64,000 nucleotides of DNA. It comes from Cepaea nemoralis (taxonomy: Eukaryota; Mollusca; Gastropoda; Stylommatophora; Helicidae). A program made the translations under genes and the position numbers. Of this stretch, positions 11,601 to 24,529 are shown piece after piece (position 1 is the first letter of the stretch; the number at the start of each line of letters is the position of its first letter). Location: NCBI GenBank assembly GCA_014155875.1, contig JACEFZ010027771.1, forward strand, positions 331,001-395,000, written 5' to 3'. The notes under the pieces are model-generated. The model was not told where the DNA came from. It did not search any database and saw nothing but the letters and a program-made list of their open reading frames with translations.

Positions 11601-14600
11601 TATCTCCTAGAGCACTACTGTCCAGATCTGGTAGAAGTCATGTAGCTATCTGTCTCCTAGAGCATACTGTCCAGATCTGGTAGAAGTCATGTAGCTATCT
11701 GTCTCCTAGAGCATACTGTCCAGATCTGGTAGAAGTCATGTAGCTATCTGTCTCCTAGAGCATACTGTCCAGATCTGGTAGAAGTCATATAGCTATCTGT
11801 CTCCTAGAGCATACTGTCCAGATCTGGTAGAAGTCATATAGCTATCTGTCTCCTAGAGCATACTGTCCAGATCTGGTAGAAGTCATATAGCTATCTGTCT
11901 CCTAGAGCATACTGTCCAGATCTGGTAGAAGTCATATAGCTATCTGTCTCCTAGAGCATACTGTCCAGATCTGGTAGAAGTCATATAGCTATCTCTAGAG
12001 CATACTGTCCAGATCTGGTAGAAGTCATGTAGCTATCTCTAGAGCATACTGTCCAGATCTGGTAGAAGTCATATAGCTATCTGTCTCCTAGAGCATACTG
12101 TCCAGATCTGGTAGAAGTCATGTAGCTATCTCTAGAGCATACTGTCCAGATCTGGTAGAAGTCATGTAGCTATCTCTAGAGCATACTGTCCAGATCTGGT
12201 AGAAGTCATGTAGCTATCTTCTCTAGAGCATAACTGTCCAGATCTGGTAGAAGTCATGTAGCTATCTCTAGAGCATACTGTCCAGATCTGGTAGAAGTCA
12301 TATAGCTATCTCTAGAGCATACTGTCCAGATCTGGTAGAAGTCATGTAGCTATCTCTAGAGCATACTGTCCAGATTCTGGTAGAAGTCATAGTAGCTATC
12401 TGTCTCCTAGAGCATACTGTCCAGATCTGGTAGAAGTCATGTAGCTATCTCTAGAGCATACTGTCCAGATCTGGTAGAAGTCATGTAGCTATCTCTAGAG
12501 CATACTGTCCAGATCTGGTAGAAGTCATGTAGCTATCTCTAGAGCATACTGTCCAGATCTGGTAGAAGTCATGTAGCTATCTTCCTAGAGCATACTGTCC
12601 AGATCTGGTAGAAGTCATGATAGCTATCTCTAGAGCATACTGTCCAGATCTGGTAGAAGTCATAGTAGCTATCTCTCTAGAGCATACTGTCCAGATCTGG
12701 TAGAAGTCATGTAGCTATTCTCTAGAGCATACTGTCCAGATCTGGTAGAAGTCATGTAGCTATCTCTAGAGCATACTGTCCAGATCTGGTAGAAGTCATG
12801 TAGCTATCGCTAGAGCATACTGTCCAGATTCTGGTAGAAGTCATATAGCTATGCTGATCTCCTAGAGCATACTGTCCAGATCTGGTAGAAGTCATTATAG
12901 CTATCTCTATGAGCATACTGTCCAGATGTGGTAGAAGTCATGTAGCTATCTCCTAGAGCATACTGTCCAGATCTGGTAGAAGTCATGTAGCTATCTCTAG
13001 AGCATACTGTCCAGATGCTGGTAGAAGTCATGTAGCTATCTCTAGAGCATACTGTCCAGATTGTGTAGAAGTCATGTAGCTATCTCTAGAGCATACTGTC
13101 CAGATCTGGTAGAAGTCATATAGCTATCTGTCTCCTAGAGCATACTGTCCAGATCTGGTAGAAGTCATGTAGCTATCTCTAGAGCATACTGTCCAGATCT
13201 GGTAGAAGTCATGTAGCTATCTGTCTCCTAGAGCATACTGTCCAGATCTGGTAGAAGTCATGTAGCTATCTCTAGAGCATACTGTCCAGATCTGGTAGAA
13301 GTCATGTAGCTATCTCTAGAGCATACTGTCCAGATCTGGTAGAAGTCATATAGCTATCTCTAGAGCATACTGTCCAGATCTGGTAGAAGTCATATAGCTA
13401 TCTCTAGAGCATACTGTCCAGATCTGGTAGAAGTCATATAGCTATCTCTAGAGCATACTGTCCAGATCTGGTAGAAGTCATATAGCTATCTCTAGAGCAT
13501 ACTGTCCAGATCTGGTAGAAGTCATATAGCTATCTCTAGAGCATACTGTCCAGATCTGGTAGAAGTCATATAGCTATCTCTAGAGCATACTGTCCAGATC
13601 TGGTAGAAGTCATATAGCTATCGTCTCTAGAGCATACTGTCCAGATCTGGTAGAAGTCATAGCTAGCTATCTCCTAGAGCATACTGTCCAGATCTGGTAG
13701 AAGTCATAGTAGCCCTATCGTCTAGAAGCAGTACTGTCCCGATCTGGTAGAAGTCATGTAGCTATCTCTAGAGCATACTGTCCGATCTGGTAGAAGTCAT
13801 GTAGCTATCTCTAGAGCATACTGTCCAGATCTGTTAGAAGTCATTATAGCTATCTCTAGAGCATACTTTCCCAGATCTGGTAGAAGTCATGTAGCTATCT
13901 CTAGAGGCATACTGGTCCAGATCTGGTAGAAGTATGTAGTATCTCTAGAGCAAACTGTCCAGAATGTGTAGAAGTCATGTAAGCTATCTCTAGAGCATAC
14001 TGTCCAGATCTGGTAGAAGTCATGTTAGCCTATCTCTAGAGCACACTGTCCAGATCTGGTAGAAGTCATGTAGCTATCTCTAGAAGCATACTGTCCAGAT
14101 CTGGTAGAAGTCATATAGCTATCTCTAGAGCATACTGTCCAGATCTGGTAGAAGTCATGTAGCTATCTCTAGAGCATACTGTCCAGATCTGGTAGAAGTC
14201 ATATAGCTATCTCTAGAGCATACTGTCCAGATCTGGTAGAAGTCATGTAGCTATCTCTAGAGCATACTGTCCAGATCTGGTAGAAGTCATGTAGCTATCT
14301 CTAGAGCATACTGTCCAGATCTGGTAGAAGTCATATAGCTATCTGTCTCCTAGAGCATACTGTCCAGATCTGGTAGAAGTCATGTAGCTATCTGTCTCCT
14401 AGAGCATACTGTCCAGATCTGGTAGAAGTCATATAGCTATCTCTAGAGCATACTGTCCAGATCTGGTAGAAGTCATGTAGCTATCTCTAGAGCATACTGT
14501 CCAGATCTGGTAGAAGTCATGTAGCTATCTCTAGAGCATACTGTCCAGATCTGGTAGAAGTCATGTAGCTATCTCTAGAGCATACTGTCCAGATCTGGTA

Positions 14601-17600
14601 GAAGTCATAGTAGCTATCTCTAGAGCATACTGTCCAGATCTGGTAGAAGTCATGTAGCTATCTCTAGAGCATACTGTCCAGATCTGGTAGAAGTCATGTA
14701 GCTATCTCTAGAGCATACTGTCCAGATCTGGTAGAAGTCATGATAGCTATCTTCCTAGAGCATACTGTCCAGATCTGGTAGAAGTCATGTAGCTATCTGT
14801 CCTAGAGCATACTGTCCAGATCTGGTAGAAGTCATGTAGCTATCTCTAGAGCATACTGTCCAGATCTGGTAGAAGTCATGTAGCTATCTCTAGAGCATAC
14901 TGTCCAGATCTGGTAGAAGTCATATAGCTATCTCTAGAGCATACTGTCCAGATCTGGTAGAAGTCATGTAGCTATCTGTCTCCTAGAGCATACTGTCCAG
15001 ATCTGGTAGAAGTCATGTAGCTATCTCTAGAGCATACTGTCCAGATCTGGTAGAAGTCATGTAGCTATCTCTAGAGCATACTGTCCAGATCTGGTAGAAG
15101 TCATAGTAGCTATCTCTAGAGCATACTGTCCAGATCTGGTAGAAGTCATGTAGCTATCTGTCTCCTAGAGCATACTGTCCAGATGTGGTAGAAGTCATGT
15201 AGCTATCTCTAGAGCATACTGTCCAGATGTGGTAGAAGTCATATAGCTATCTGTCTCCTAGAGCATACTGTCCAGATCTGGTAGAAGTCATGTAGCTATC
15301 TCTAGAGCATACTGTCCAGATCTGGTAGAAGTCATGTAGCTATCTGTCTCTAGAGCATACTGTCCAGATCTGGTAGAAGTCATGTAGCTATCTCTAGAGC
15401 ATACTGTCCAGATCTGGTAGAAGTCATATAGCTATCTCTAGAGCATACTGTCCAGATTGGTAGAAGTCATATAGCTATCTCTAGAGCATACTGTCCAGAT
15501 CTGGTAGAAGTCATTAGCTATCTGTCTCCTAGAGCATAGCTGTCCAGATCTGGTAGAAGTCATATAGCTATCTTCCTAGAGCATACTGTCCAGATCTGTG
15601 TAGAAGTCATGTAGCTATCTCTAGAGCATACTGTCCAGATCTGGTAGAAGTCATATAGCTATCTGTCTCCTAGAGCATACTGTCCAGATTGGTAGAAGTC
15701 ATATAGCTATCGTCTATGAGCATACTGTCCAGATCTGGTAGAAGTCAGATAGCTATTACCTAGAGCATACTGTCCAGATCTGGTAGAAGTCATTATAGCT
15801 ATCTCTAAGAGCATACTGTCCAGATCTGGTAGAAGTCATGTAGCTATCTGTCTCCTAGAGCATACTGTTCCAGATCTGGTAGAAGTCATGTAGCTATCTG
15901 CTCCTAGAGCATACTGTCCAGATATGGTAGAAGTCCTATAGCTATCTGTCTCCTAGAGCATACTGTCCAGATCTGGTAGAAGTCATGTAGCTATCTCTAG
16001 AGCATACTGTCCAGATCTGGTAGAAGTCATGTAGCTATCTGTCTCCTAGAGCATACGGTCCAGATCTGGTAGAAGTCATATAGCTATTCTCTAGAGCATA
16101 CTGTCCAGATCTGGTAGAAGTCCATATAGCTATCTGTCTCCTAGAGCATACTGTCCAGATCTGGTAGAAGTCATGTAGCTATCTCTAGAGCACACTGTCC
16201 AGATCTGGTAGAAGTCATGTAGCTATCTCTAGAGCATACTGTCCAGATCGTGGTAGAAGTCATGTAGCTATCTCTAGAGCATACTGTCCAGATCTGGTAG
16301 AAGTCATTTAGCTATCTGTCTCCTAGAGCATACTGTCCAGATCTGGTAGAAGTCATATAGCTATCTGTCTCCTAGAGCATACTGTCCAGATCTGGTAGAA
16401 GTCATGTAGCTATCTCTAGAGCATACTGTCCAGATCTGGTAGAAGTCATATAGCTATCTCTAGAGCATACTGTCCAGATCTGGTAGAAGTCATATAGCTA
16501 TCTCTAGAGCATACTGTCCAGATCTGGTAGAAGTCATGATAGCTATCTCTAGAGCATACTGTCCAGATCTGGTAGAAGTCATATAGCTATCTCTAGAGCA
16601 TACTGTCCAGATCTGGTAGAAGTCATATAGCTATCTCTAGAGCATACTGTCCAGATCTGGTAGAAGTCATGTAGCTATCTCTAGAGCATACTGTCCAGAT
16701 CTGGTAGAAGTCATGTAGCTATCTCTAGAGCATACTGTCCAGATCTGGTAGAAGTCATATAGCTATCTGTCTCCTAGAGCATACTGTCCAGATCTGGTAG
16801 AAGTCATGTAGCTATCTCTAGAGCACACTGTCCAGATCTGGTAGAAGTCATGTAGCTATCTCTAGAGCATACTGTCCAGATCTGGTAGAAGTCATGTAGC
16901 TATCTCTAGAGCATACTGTCCAGATCTGGTAGAAGTCATGTAGCTATCTCTAGAGCATACTGTCCAGATCTGGTAGAAGTCATATAGCTATCTGTCTCCT
17001 AGAGCATACTGTCCCAGATCTGGTAGAAGTCATGTAGCTATCTTCCTAGAGCATACTGTCCAGATCTGGTATAAAGTCATGTAGCTAATCTTCCTAGAGC
17101 ATACTGTCCAGATCTGGTAGAAGTCATAGTAGCGAGCTATCTCTAGAGCACACTGTCCAGATCTGGTAGAAGTCATGTAGCTATCTCTAGAGCACACTGT
17201 CCAGATCTGGTAGAAGTCATGTAGCTATCTCTAGAGCATACTGTCCAGATGTGGTAGAAGTCATATAGCTATCTCTAGAGCATACTGTCCAGATCTGGTA
17301 GAAGTCATGTAGCTATCTCTAGAGCATACTGTCCAGATCTGGTAGAAGTCATGTAGCTATCTGTCTCCTAGAGCATACTGTCCAGATCTGGTAGAAGTCA
17401 TGTAGCTATCTCTAGAGCATACTGTCCAGATCTGGTAGAAGTCATGTAGCTATCTGTCTCCTAGAGCATACTGTCCAGATCTGGTAGAAGTCATATAGCT
17501 ATCTCTAGAGCATACTGTCCAGATCTGGTAGAAGTCATATAGCTATCTGTCTCCTAGAGCATACTGTCCAGATCTGGTAGAAGTCATGTAGCTATCTCTA

Positions 17601-20600
17601 GAGCATACTGTCCAGATCTGGTAGAAGTCATGTAGCTATCTGTCTCCTAGAGCATACTGTCCAGATCTGGTAGAAGTCATGTAGCTATCTCTAGAGCATA
17701 CTGTCCAGATGTGGTAGAAGTCATAGTAGCTATCTTCTCCTAGAGCATACTGTCCAGATCTGGTAGAAGTCATGTAGCTATCTCTAGAGCATACTGTCCA
17801 GATCTGGTAGAAGTCATATAGCTATCTGTCTCCTAGAGCATACTGTCCAGATTCTGGTAGAAGTCATGTAGCTATCTCTAGAGCAACTGTCCAGATCTGG
17901 TAGAAGGTCATGTAGCTATCTCTAGAGCACTACTGTCCAGATCTGGTAGAAGTCATAGTAGCTATCTCTAGAGCACTACTGTCCAGATGTGGTAGAAGTC
18001 ATAGTAGCTATCTGTCTCTAGAGCATACTGTCCAGATCTGGTAGAAGTCATGTAGCTATCTCTAGAGCACACTGTCCAGATCTGGTAGAAGTCATGTAGC
18101 TATCTCTAGAGCATACTGTCCAGATCTGGTAGAAGTCATGTAGCTATCTGTCTCCTAGAGCATACTGTCCAGATCTGGTAGAAGTCATGTAGCTAATCTG
18201 TCTCCTAGAGCATACTGTCCAGATCTGGTAGAAGTCATAGTAGCTATCTCTAGAGCATACTGTCCAGATCTGGTAGAAGTCATATAGCTATCTGTCTCTA
18301 GAGCATACTGTCCGATCTGGTAGAGTCATGTAGCTATCTGTCTCCTAGAGCATACTGTCCAGATCTGGTAGAAGTCATATAGCTATCTGTCTCCTAGAGC
18401 ATACTGTCCAGATCTGGTAGAAGTCATAGTAGCTATCTTCTAGAGCATACTGTCCAGATCTGGTAGAAGTCATGTAGCTATCTCTAGAGCATACTGTCCA
18501 GATCTGGTAGAAGTCATAGTAGCTATCTCTAGAGCACACTGTCCAGATCTGGTAGAAGTCATAGTAGCTATCTCTAGAGCATACTGTCCAGATCTGGTAG
18601 AAGTCATAGTAGCTATCGTCTCTAGAGCATACTGTCCAGATCTGGTAGGAAGTCATATAGCTATCTGTCTCCTAGAGCATAACTGTCCAGATCTGGTAGA
18701 AGTCATGTAGCTATCTCTATAGCATACTGTCCAGATCTGGTAGAAGTCATGTAGCTATCTCTAGAGCATACTGTCCAGATCTGGTAGAAGTCATGTAGCT
18801 ATCTTCCTAGAGCATACTGTCCAGATCTGGTAGAAGTCATGTAGCTATCTCTAGAGCATACTGTCCAGATCTGGTAGAAGTCATGTTAGCTATCTCTAGA
18901 GCATACTGTCCAGAATCTGGTAGAAGTCATGTAGCTATCTCTAGAGCATACTGTCCAGATCTGGTAGAAGTCAGGTAGCTATCTCTAGAGCATACTGTCC
19001 AGATCTGGTAGAAAGTCATGTAGCTATCTCTAGAGCATACTGTCCAGATCTGGTAGAAGTCATGTAGCTATCTCTAGAGCATACTGTCCAGATCTGGTAG
19101 AAGTCATGTAGCTATCTCTAAAGCATACTGTCCAGATCTGGTAGAAGTCATATAGCTATCTCTAGAGCATACTGTCCAGATCTGGTAGAAGTCATATAGC
19201 TATCTGTCTCCTAGAGCATACTGTCCAGATCTGGTAGAAGTCATGTAGCTATCTCTAGAGCATACTGTCCAGATCTGGTAGAAGTCATGTAGCTATCGTC
19301 TCTAGAGCATACTGTCCAGATCTGGTAGAAGTCATGTAGCTATCTCTAGAGCATACTGTCCAGATCTGGTAGAAGTCATAGTAGCTATCTCTAGAGCATA
19401 CTGTCCAGATCTGGTAGAAGTCATATAGCTATCTCTAGAGCATACTGTCCAGAAATTCTGGTAGAAGTCATATAGCTATCTGTCTCCTAGAGCTACTGTC
19501 CAGATCTGGTAGAAGTCATGTAGCTGATCTCTAGAGCATACTGTCCAGATCTGGTAGAAGGTCATAGTAGCCTATCTGTCTCCTAGAGCATACTGTCCAG
19601 ATCTGGTAGAAGTCATATAGCTATCTCTAGAGCATACTGTCCAGATCTGGTAGAAGTCATATAGCTATCTCTAGAGCATACTGTCCAGATCTGGTAAAGT
19701 CTGATAGCTATCTCTAGAGCATACTGTCCAGATCTGGTAGAAGTCATGTAGCTATCTGTCTCCTAGAGCATACTGTCCAGATCTGGTAGAAGTCATGTAG
19801 CTATTCTCTAGAGCATACTGTCCAGATCTGGTAGAAGTCATGTAGCTATCTGTCCTCCTAGAGCATACTGTCCCAGATCTGGTAGAAGTCATATAGCTAT
19901 CTCTAGAGCAACACTGTCCAGAATCTGTAGAAGTCATATAGCTATCTGTCTCCTAGAGCATACTGTCCAAGATCTGGTAGAAGTCATATAGCTATCTGTC
20001 TCTAGAGCATACTGTCCAGATCTGTTAGAAGTCATATAGCTATCTGTCTCCTAGAGCACACTGTCCAGATCTGGTAGAAGTCATATAGCTATCTCTAGAG
20101 CACACTGTCCAGATCTGGTAGAAGTCATATAGCTATCTGTCTCCTAGAGCATACTGTCCAGATCTGGTAGAAGTCATATAGCTATCTGTCTCCTAGAGCA
20201 CACTGTCCAGATCTGGTAGAAGTCATATAGCTATCTGTCTCCTAGAGCATACTGTCCAGATCTGGTAGAAGTCATATAGCTATCTGTCTCCTAGAGCACA
20301 CTGTCCAGATCTGGTAGAAGTCATATAGCTATCTGTCTCCTAGAGCACACTGTCCAGATCTGGTAGAAGTCATATAGCTATCTGTCTCCTAGAGCACACT
20401 GTCCAGATCTGGTAGAAGTCATATAGCTATCTGTCTCCTAGAGCACACTGTCCAGATCTGGTAGAAGTCATATAGCTATCTGTCTCCTAGAGCATACTGT
20501 CCAGATCTGGTAGAAGTCATATAGCTATCTGTCTCCTAGAGCACACTGTCCAGATCTGGTAGAAGTCATATAGCTATCTTCTAGAGCCTACTGTCCAGAT

Positions 20601-21054
20601 CTGGTAGAAGTCATATAGCTATCTGTCTAGAGCACACTGTCCAGATCTGGTAGAAGTCATATAGCTATCTCTAGAGCACACTGTCCAGATCTGGTAGAAG
20701 TCATAGCTATCTCCTAGAGCATACTGTCCAGATCTGGTAGAAGTCATATAGCTATCTCTAGAGCACACTGTCCAGATCTGGTAGAAGTCATATAGCTATC
20801 TCTAGAGCACACTGTCCAGATCTGGTAGAAGTCATGTAGCTATCTGTCTCCTAGAGCACACTGTCCAGATCTGGTAGAAGTCATATAGCTATATGTCTCC
20901 TAGAGCATACTGTCCAGATCTGGTAGAAGTCACATAGCTGTCTCCTACAGCACACTGTCCAGATCTGGTATAAGTCATATTGCTATATGTCTCCTAGAGC
21001 ATACTGTCCAGATCTGGTAGAAGTCATATTGCTATATGTCTCCTAGAGCATACT
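8622..21054. repeat. 12.4-kb satellite array with 49-bp and 44-bp units
   Basis: Core TAGAGCATACTGTCCAGATC followed by TGGTAGAAGTCATATAGCTATC. Two length classes differ by whether TGTCTCC or TC joins the units, giving 49 or 44 bp, and they are interspersed. At about 46 bp on average this is roughly 270 copies. Each unit holds the palindrome CCAGATCTGG; short units add CTCTAGAG, and units with CATATAG add ATAGCTAT. Other variation is mainly A/G in CATATAG versus CATGTAG and T/C in GCATACT versus GCACACT. From about 11.2 to 20.0 kb many units carry 1-3 base indels, while both ends are clean. Apparent frames inside (for example 18,375-18,656 minus) are repeat artefacts. Confidence 0.97.
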
Positions 21055-21255
21055 GCAATCACTGACAGCCAAGATAGAGCCAGAAAACCTACAGTCAGGA
21101 CTGTCATAGATTACCCCATCAATGTCCACCATGCTAGCTCTGATCCGGATTCACTTGAAGGAGACCTGCCCGTTTCAGACACGGAACTGAGACTGAGAAA
21201 TCAAAGAGTCAAGCATGCTAACTACCAATGTATTACATATATTTCTGCTGTGTAA
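21055..21255 (+). CDS. Candidate terminal exon after the satellite, unidentified
   Basis: Directly after the last satellite unit a plus-strand frame stays open for 66 codons to TAA at 21,253. The product looks like ordinary protein (DYPINVHHASSDPDSLEGDL followed by PVSDTELRLRNQRVKH) and not a repeat translation. AATAAA lies 280 bp downstream at 21,535. A possible acceptor is the AG in CAATCACTGACAG near 21,066, but its pyrimidine tract is poor, so the 5' boundary is uncertain and the start given is only the first base past the array. No domain is recognised. It could be the last exon of a gene whose earlier exons lie across the array, or a chance frame. Confidence 0.35.
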   Translation, partial: AITDSQDRARKPTVRTVIDYPINVHHASSDPDSLEGDLPVSDTELRLRNQRVKHANYQCITYISAV

Positions 21256-22135
21256 GTTAATTGAACATGAGCTGTTATCATGAAGCTATTGGAAAGTAAA
21301 GAGTTAATGTTTAATGTATGTTTGATGTTTATGAATGTGGAGTATATGTTGATGTGAAGGATGTTGAGGATATATGTGAGTGAAACATACTTTATGTGAC
21401 TCCACAGAGTGACAAGCAGATTCTGTGCTGCTAATTAATGTTTACTTGTGTAGAAGTCAGGTTGATGTGCGATTGCATGGGTCCAACAGTCAGTGGGTTG
21501 TGTGCTTGCAACAATATCCATGCTGTTCAGTATGAATAAAGTCAATATGTGAGCCGAGGTTGCTGTTATATTCTTGTTGGTGTCTGTTGATTGTTGCTAC
21601 ATCAGTTTTGAAATAATACATTGGTGAGTACACCAGAAATACTGTGTTGAGACATGACTGCAAACTGAGTTGAATCCCATTAGTGCATAAATGTCATAAG
21701 CATATAATTGTCAAAAGTGTATTAAATGCCATAAGTGTATAAATGCCATAAGCATATGAACGTTGTCTGTCTCTATAACAGCAAACCCATTTCACTTGAA
21801 GAAAGTTCAGTAGAGCAGCATTATAATTGTTGTGGAAATAAAACTAGAGGTGTCTAGAAGTGTACAAGTGGATTTAAAAAAAAAGAAAAAGATTGGAGAA
21901 CATCACGATGAATTTAAATATCATGCAGGTTAAGAGATAGAGGCAGGCTGAGAGAAATGGCATTGGGTGGTCTAAGGTGGTGGCAGAGAAGAATATAAAA
22001 AGAATTGAAGAAGAACACGAAGGACAGAAATCTACAGAGAGACATGAACGCCTACACAATTTAGCTAAGTGCATAGTGGGGATTATGACACAGTCATATT
22101 TCTGCATGGTTTATACTTGAAGATATTCATAAGAA
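21256..22135. other. Possible 3' UTR then AT-rich spacer
   Basis: Contains AATAAA at 21,535-21,540 and a short internal repeat near 21,680-21,760 (CATAAGTGTATAAATGCCATA, CATAAGCATAT). LINE-like coding similarity starts around 22,140 and may begin somewhat earlier, about 21,990. Confidence 0.5.
21535..21540 (+). terminator. Candidate poly(A) signal AATAAA
   Basis: AATAAA 280 bp after the stop of the candidate exon at 21,055-21,255. GT-rich sequence (GTTGGTGTCTGTTG) follows within about 45 bp, as expected for a cleavage region. Confidence 0.4.
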
Positions 22136-22139
22136 TGGA

Positions 22140-23812
22140 AGAGATTATGAAATGTTCAAAGAAATGAAGTTACTGACAAGAAATGTTCAACCTCAATTAA
22201 ATATTATCTGTGACAAGTAGGGGAATACCCTAACAGAATCTAGAAAAATTCTAGAAAGATGGAAGGAATACTGCAGGAGAATGTATGTTATGAATGAATG
22301 ACTGTAAGGATATGAATGAGATACATGAACCATTGACAGCAGAGACAGAACCTGAATCCGCATTAGATGAAATTGTATGGGCAATAAAGAACCGGAAGAA
22401 TGGTAAATCACCTGGATGTGATGAGATACCAGCTGAACTAATTAAAGCTAGAGTAGAAGAAAGCATACAAATCTATCACATTATGTAAAAGGATATGGAA
22501 ATATGGTATATGGCCAAAAGATTGGAAGAGAACGATCTTCATTCCAATATCAAAAAAGGGCATCCTGAAATTATGCACCAACTATAGAAATGTTGCCCTG
22601 ATCAGTCATGCAAGTAAAATTCTTCTAAAAATCATAAAGGGAAGACTTCGTAAGAAAATGGAAGAAGAGATTAACATGGTTCAAGCTAGATTTAGACAGG
22701 GAAGAGAAACAAGAGATCACAAACTCAGCTTGCGTTTAATAACAGAGAAGTGTAGAGAATTTAATGTAAACCTATTCTCATGTTTTGTTATTATTCAAAG
22801 GCATTTGATGTGTACAACATCAGAAACTTTGGAAAATCAATAGGCAAATGAGCTTTCCAATACATGTAGTACAAGTTATAAAAATGCTTTGTCTAGACCA
22901 GCAATCGGCAGTTAGAATAGATGGCGAGACAGACTGGTTTGACATGAAGCAAAGAGTCCAACGGGGATGTATGCTGTCCCCCTATTTTTTTAACCCGTAC
23001 GCCGAAAATATAATGAGAAATGTAAGAGATGATATAACTAAATATCGGTGGTCATGAAATACCTGAGATTCAATATGCTCATGATACAGTATTACTATCC
23101 ACATCACAGAATGGTATAGAAAAACTAATAACCTCAACCCAAAAGAATAGTGAAAATCACAACTTATATTTAACATAGCAAAAACAAAGATAATGCATAC
23201 AGATAAAGCTAATGTAGAGAAAGAAATATATGTTAATGAGGAAAAATTGGAGGTGGTGGACAATTTTGAATATCTTGGGTCATTAATTACCAACAATGGT
23301 AACACAATGAAAGAATTTAAAAGATGAATTGCTCTTCAAATACTAAAACACCTGAATAAATTGTGGAGTAGGATAGAACTTCAAAAATTAGATTTTTAAG
23401 AGCAAGCATCTTTCCCATTGTAACATACACATGTGAGACCTGGACACTTACTAAACAAGCTGAACAGCCTTTGAATATAAATGTTATAGACGTTTTCTAA
23501 GAATATCTTGAATACAGAAAAGAACAAATGCATCCATACTTCAAGTGCTGAATATTTACTAAAGATGATGAAACAAAGAAATGTGAAATATTTTTGTCAC
23601 TTGAAACGTCATGAAAGTGGAGAAAAAAATAATGGAGGGGTATATGGCCGGGAAGAGAGGAAGAGAAAGGTCAAAGGGAAGATGGGTGCAGGATGTGGCA
23701 GAGAATCTTCAGATGGGTGTATCAGACGCGACACATCTTGCTTATGATGGAAAAGTTTTCCGAAAGGTTGTTATGGGAACAAGGTTCTACAAAGGACATG
23801 CTGCTGAATGAA
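22140..23812 (+). mobile_element. Degenerate LINE, reverse-transcriptase region (copy A)
   Basis: Several frames together show a non-LTR reverse transcriptase: a linker with ILERWKEYCRRMY near 22,230, the fingers motif AIKNRKNGKSPGCDEIPAEL near 22,380, QRGCMLSPYFFN near 22,955, FEYLGSLITNNG near 23,265, and a C-terminal KGRWVQDV segment ending at 23,811. Stops and frameshifts separate the pieces, and the endonuclease is missing or unrecognisable. The 3' end is followed by a short (GAAT)n tail (23,807-23,818). The C-terminal ending differs from LINEs B-E, so this is a different family. An RTE/BovB-like clade is likely but not proven. Confidence 0.85.
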
Positions 23813-23871
23813 TGAATGCAATTACTCTTGAAGGAAAATGGTTTATGTATCTTTCCTTTGTTATTATTGTC

Positions 23872-24151
23872 CCAACAAGAAACAAATGAAAACCGTAATC
23901 TGATTAGAGACATTAGACATAGTCACAATTTTTTGGCCACTTTATGAAAAGAAATAAATTGGAGAACTTGGTGACAACTGGCAAGATTAAGGGGAAAAGA
24001 ACAATGGGAAGGCAGAGAAGTAAATACCTGGATGGTTTGACCATGTGGTATGTTTGAGACTAGAACACAGAGCTGATTCATGACAGATGATTGTGTGAGA
24101 TGGCATGACGTGACTGCCCATTCTTATCAGCGTGGCACATGATGATGATGA
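23872..24151 (+). mobile_element. 5'-truncated LINE 3' end (copy B)
   Basis: Broken frames encode ETNENRNLIRDIR and VTAHSYQRGT, matching the 3' end of LINE copy C (ETNENRKLIREIR, MTVHAFRHGT). Nucleotide matches include TTGGTGACAACTGGCAA and AGTAAATACCTGGATGG. It ends in a (GAT)n tail near 24,140. Confidence 0.8.
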
Positions 24152-24359
24152 ACAAAGTTGTTGGTTGGTTCTTCTTGATTTACCAGTTGTGTTTATTTGT
24201 GGGGTTTGTAGAGGCAAGATGACATGTTCACTGTGTCTAGGTACATCCATTATGGATGAACATTTACAGTGTGAATTGGTCTGATCTGTCACATTCGCTA
24301 CCACCAAACAAAAACTATCGTCTGTGAAGACAGCAAGGTGCCAGTAGTAGTAATTATTT

Positions 24360-24525
24360 TTTGTAGTATACAGAAACTGTATACAGACAACATTTAGACA
24401 AACAGTAAAATGTATACAGTCAACACTGCCCCAGGTGAGTCTCTAGGCAAACACTTAAACAGTATACAGATAATACTTGAGGTAAATCTCTTAGACAAAT
24501 AGTGAAACTGTATAAAGATAACAAG
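24360..24525. repeat. Left remnant of the 31-34 bp minisatellite
   Basis: Diverged units of the array at 26,593-27,262 (AGAAACTGTATACAGACAAC, AACAGTATACAGATAATAC). GAGTCTCTAGGCAA also occurs at the far right edge (27,285). The two halves are separated by LINE copy C. Confidence 0.75.
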
Positions 24526-24529
24526 AAGC

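Noticed and set aside
18375..18656. Minus frame with repeated YQIWTVCSRDSY units
   Set aside because: It is a satellite translation kept open by indels in the noisy interior of the array.
8622..21054. CRISPR-like regular repeats
   Set aside because: Units are contiguous with no unique spacers, vary in length in only two classes, and the context is clearly eukaryotic.
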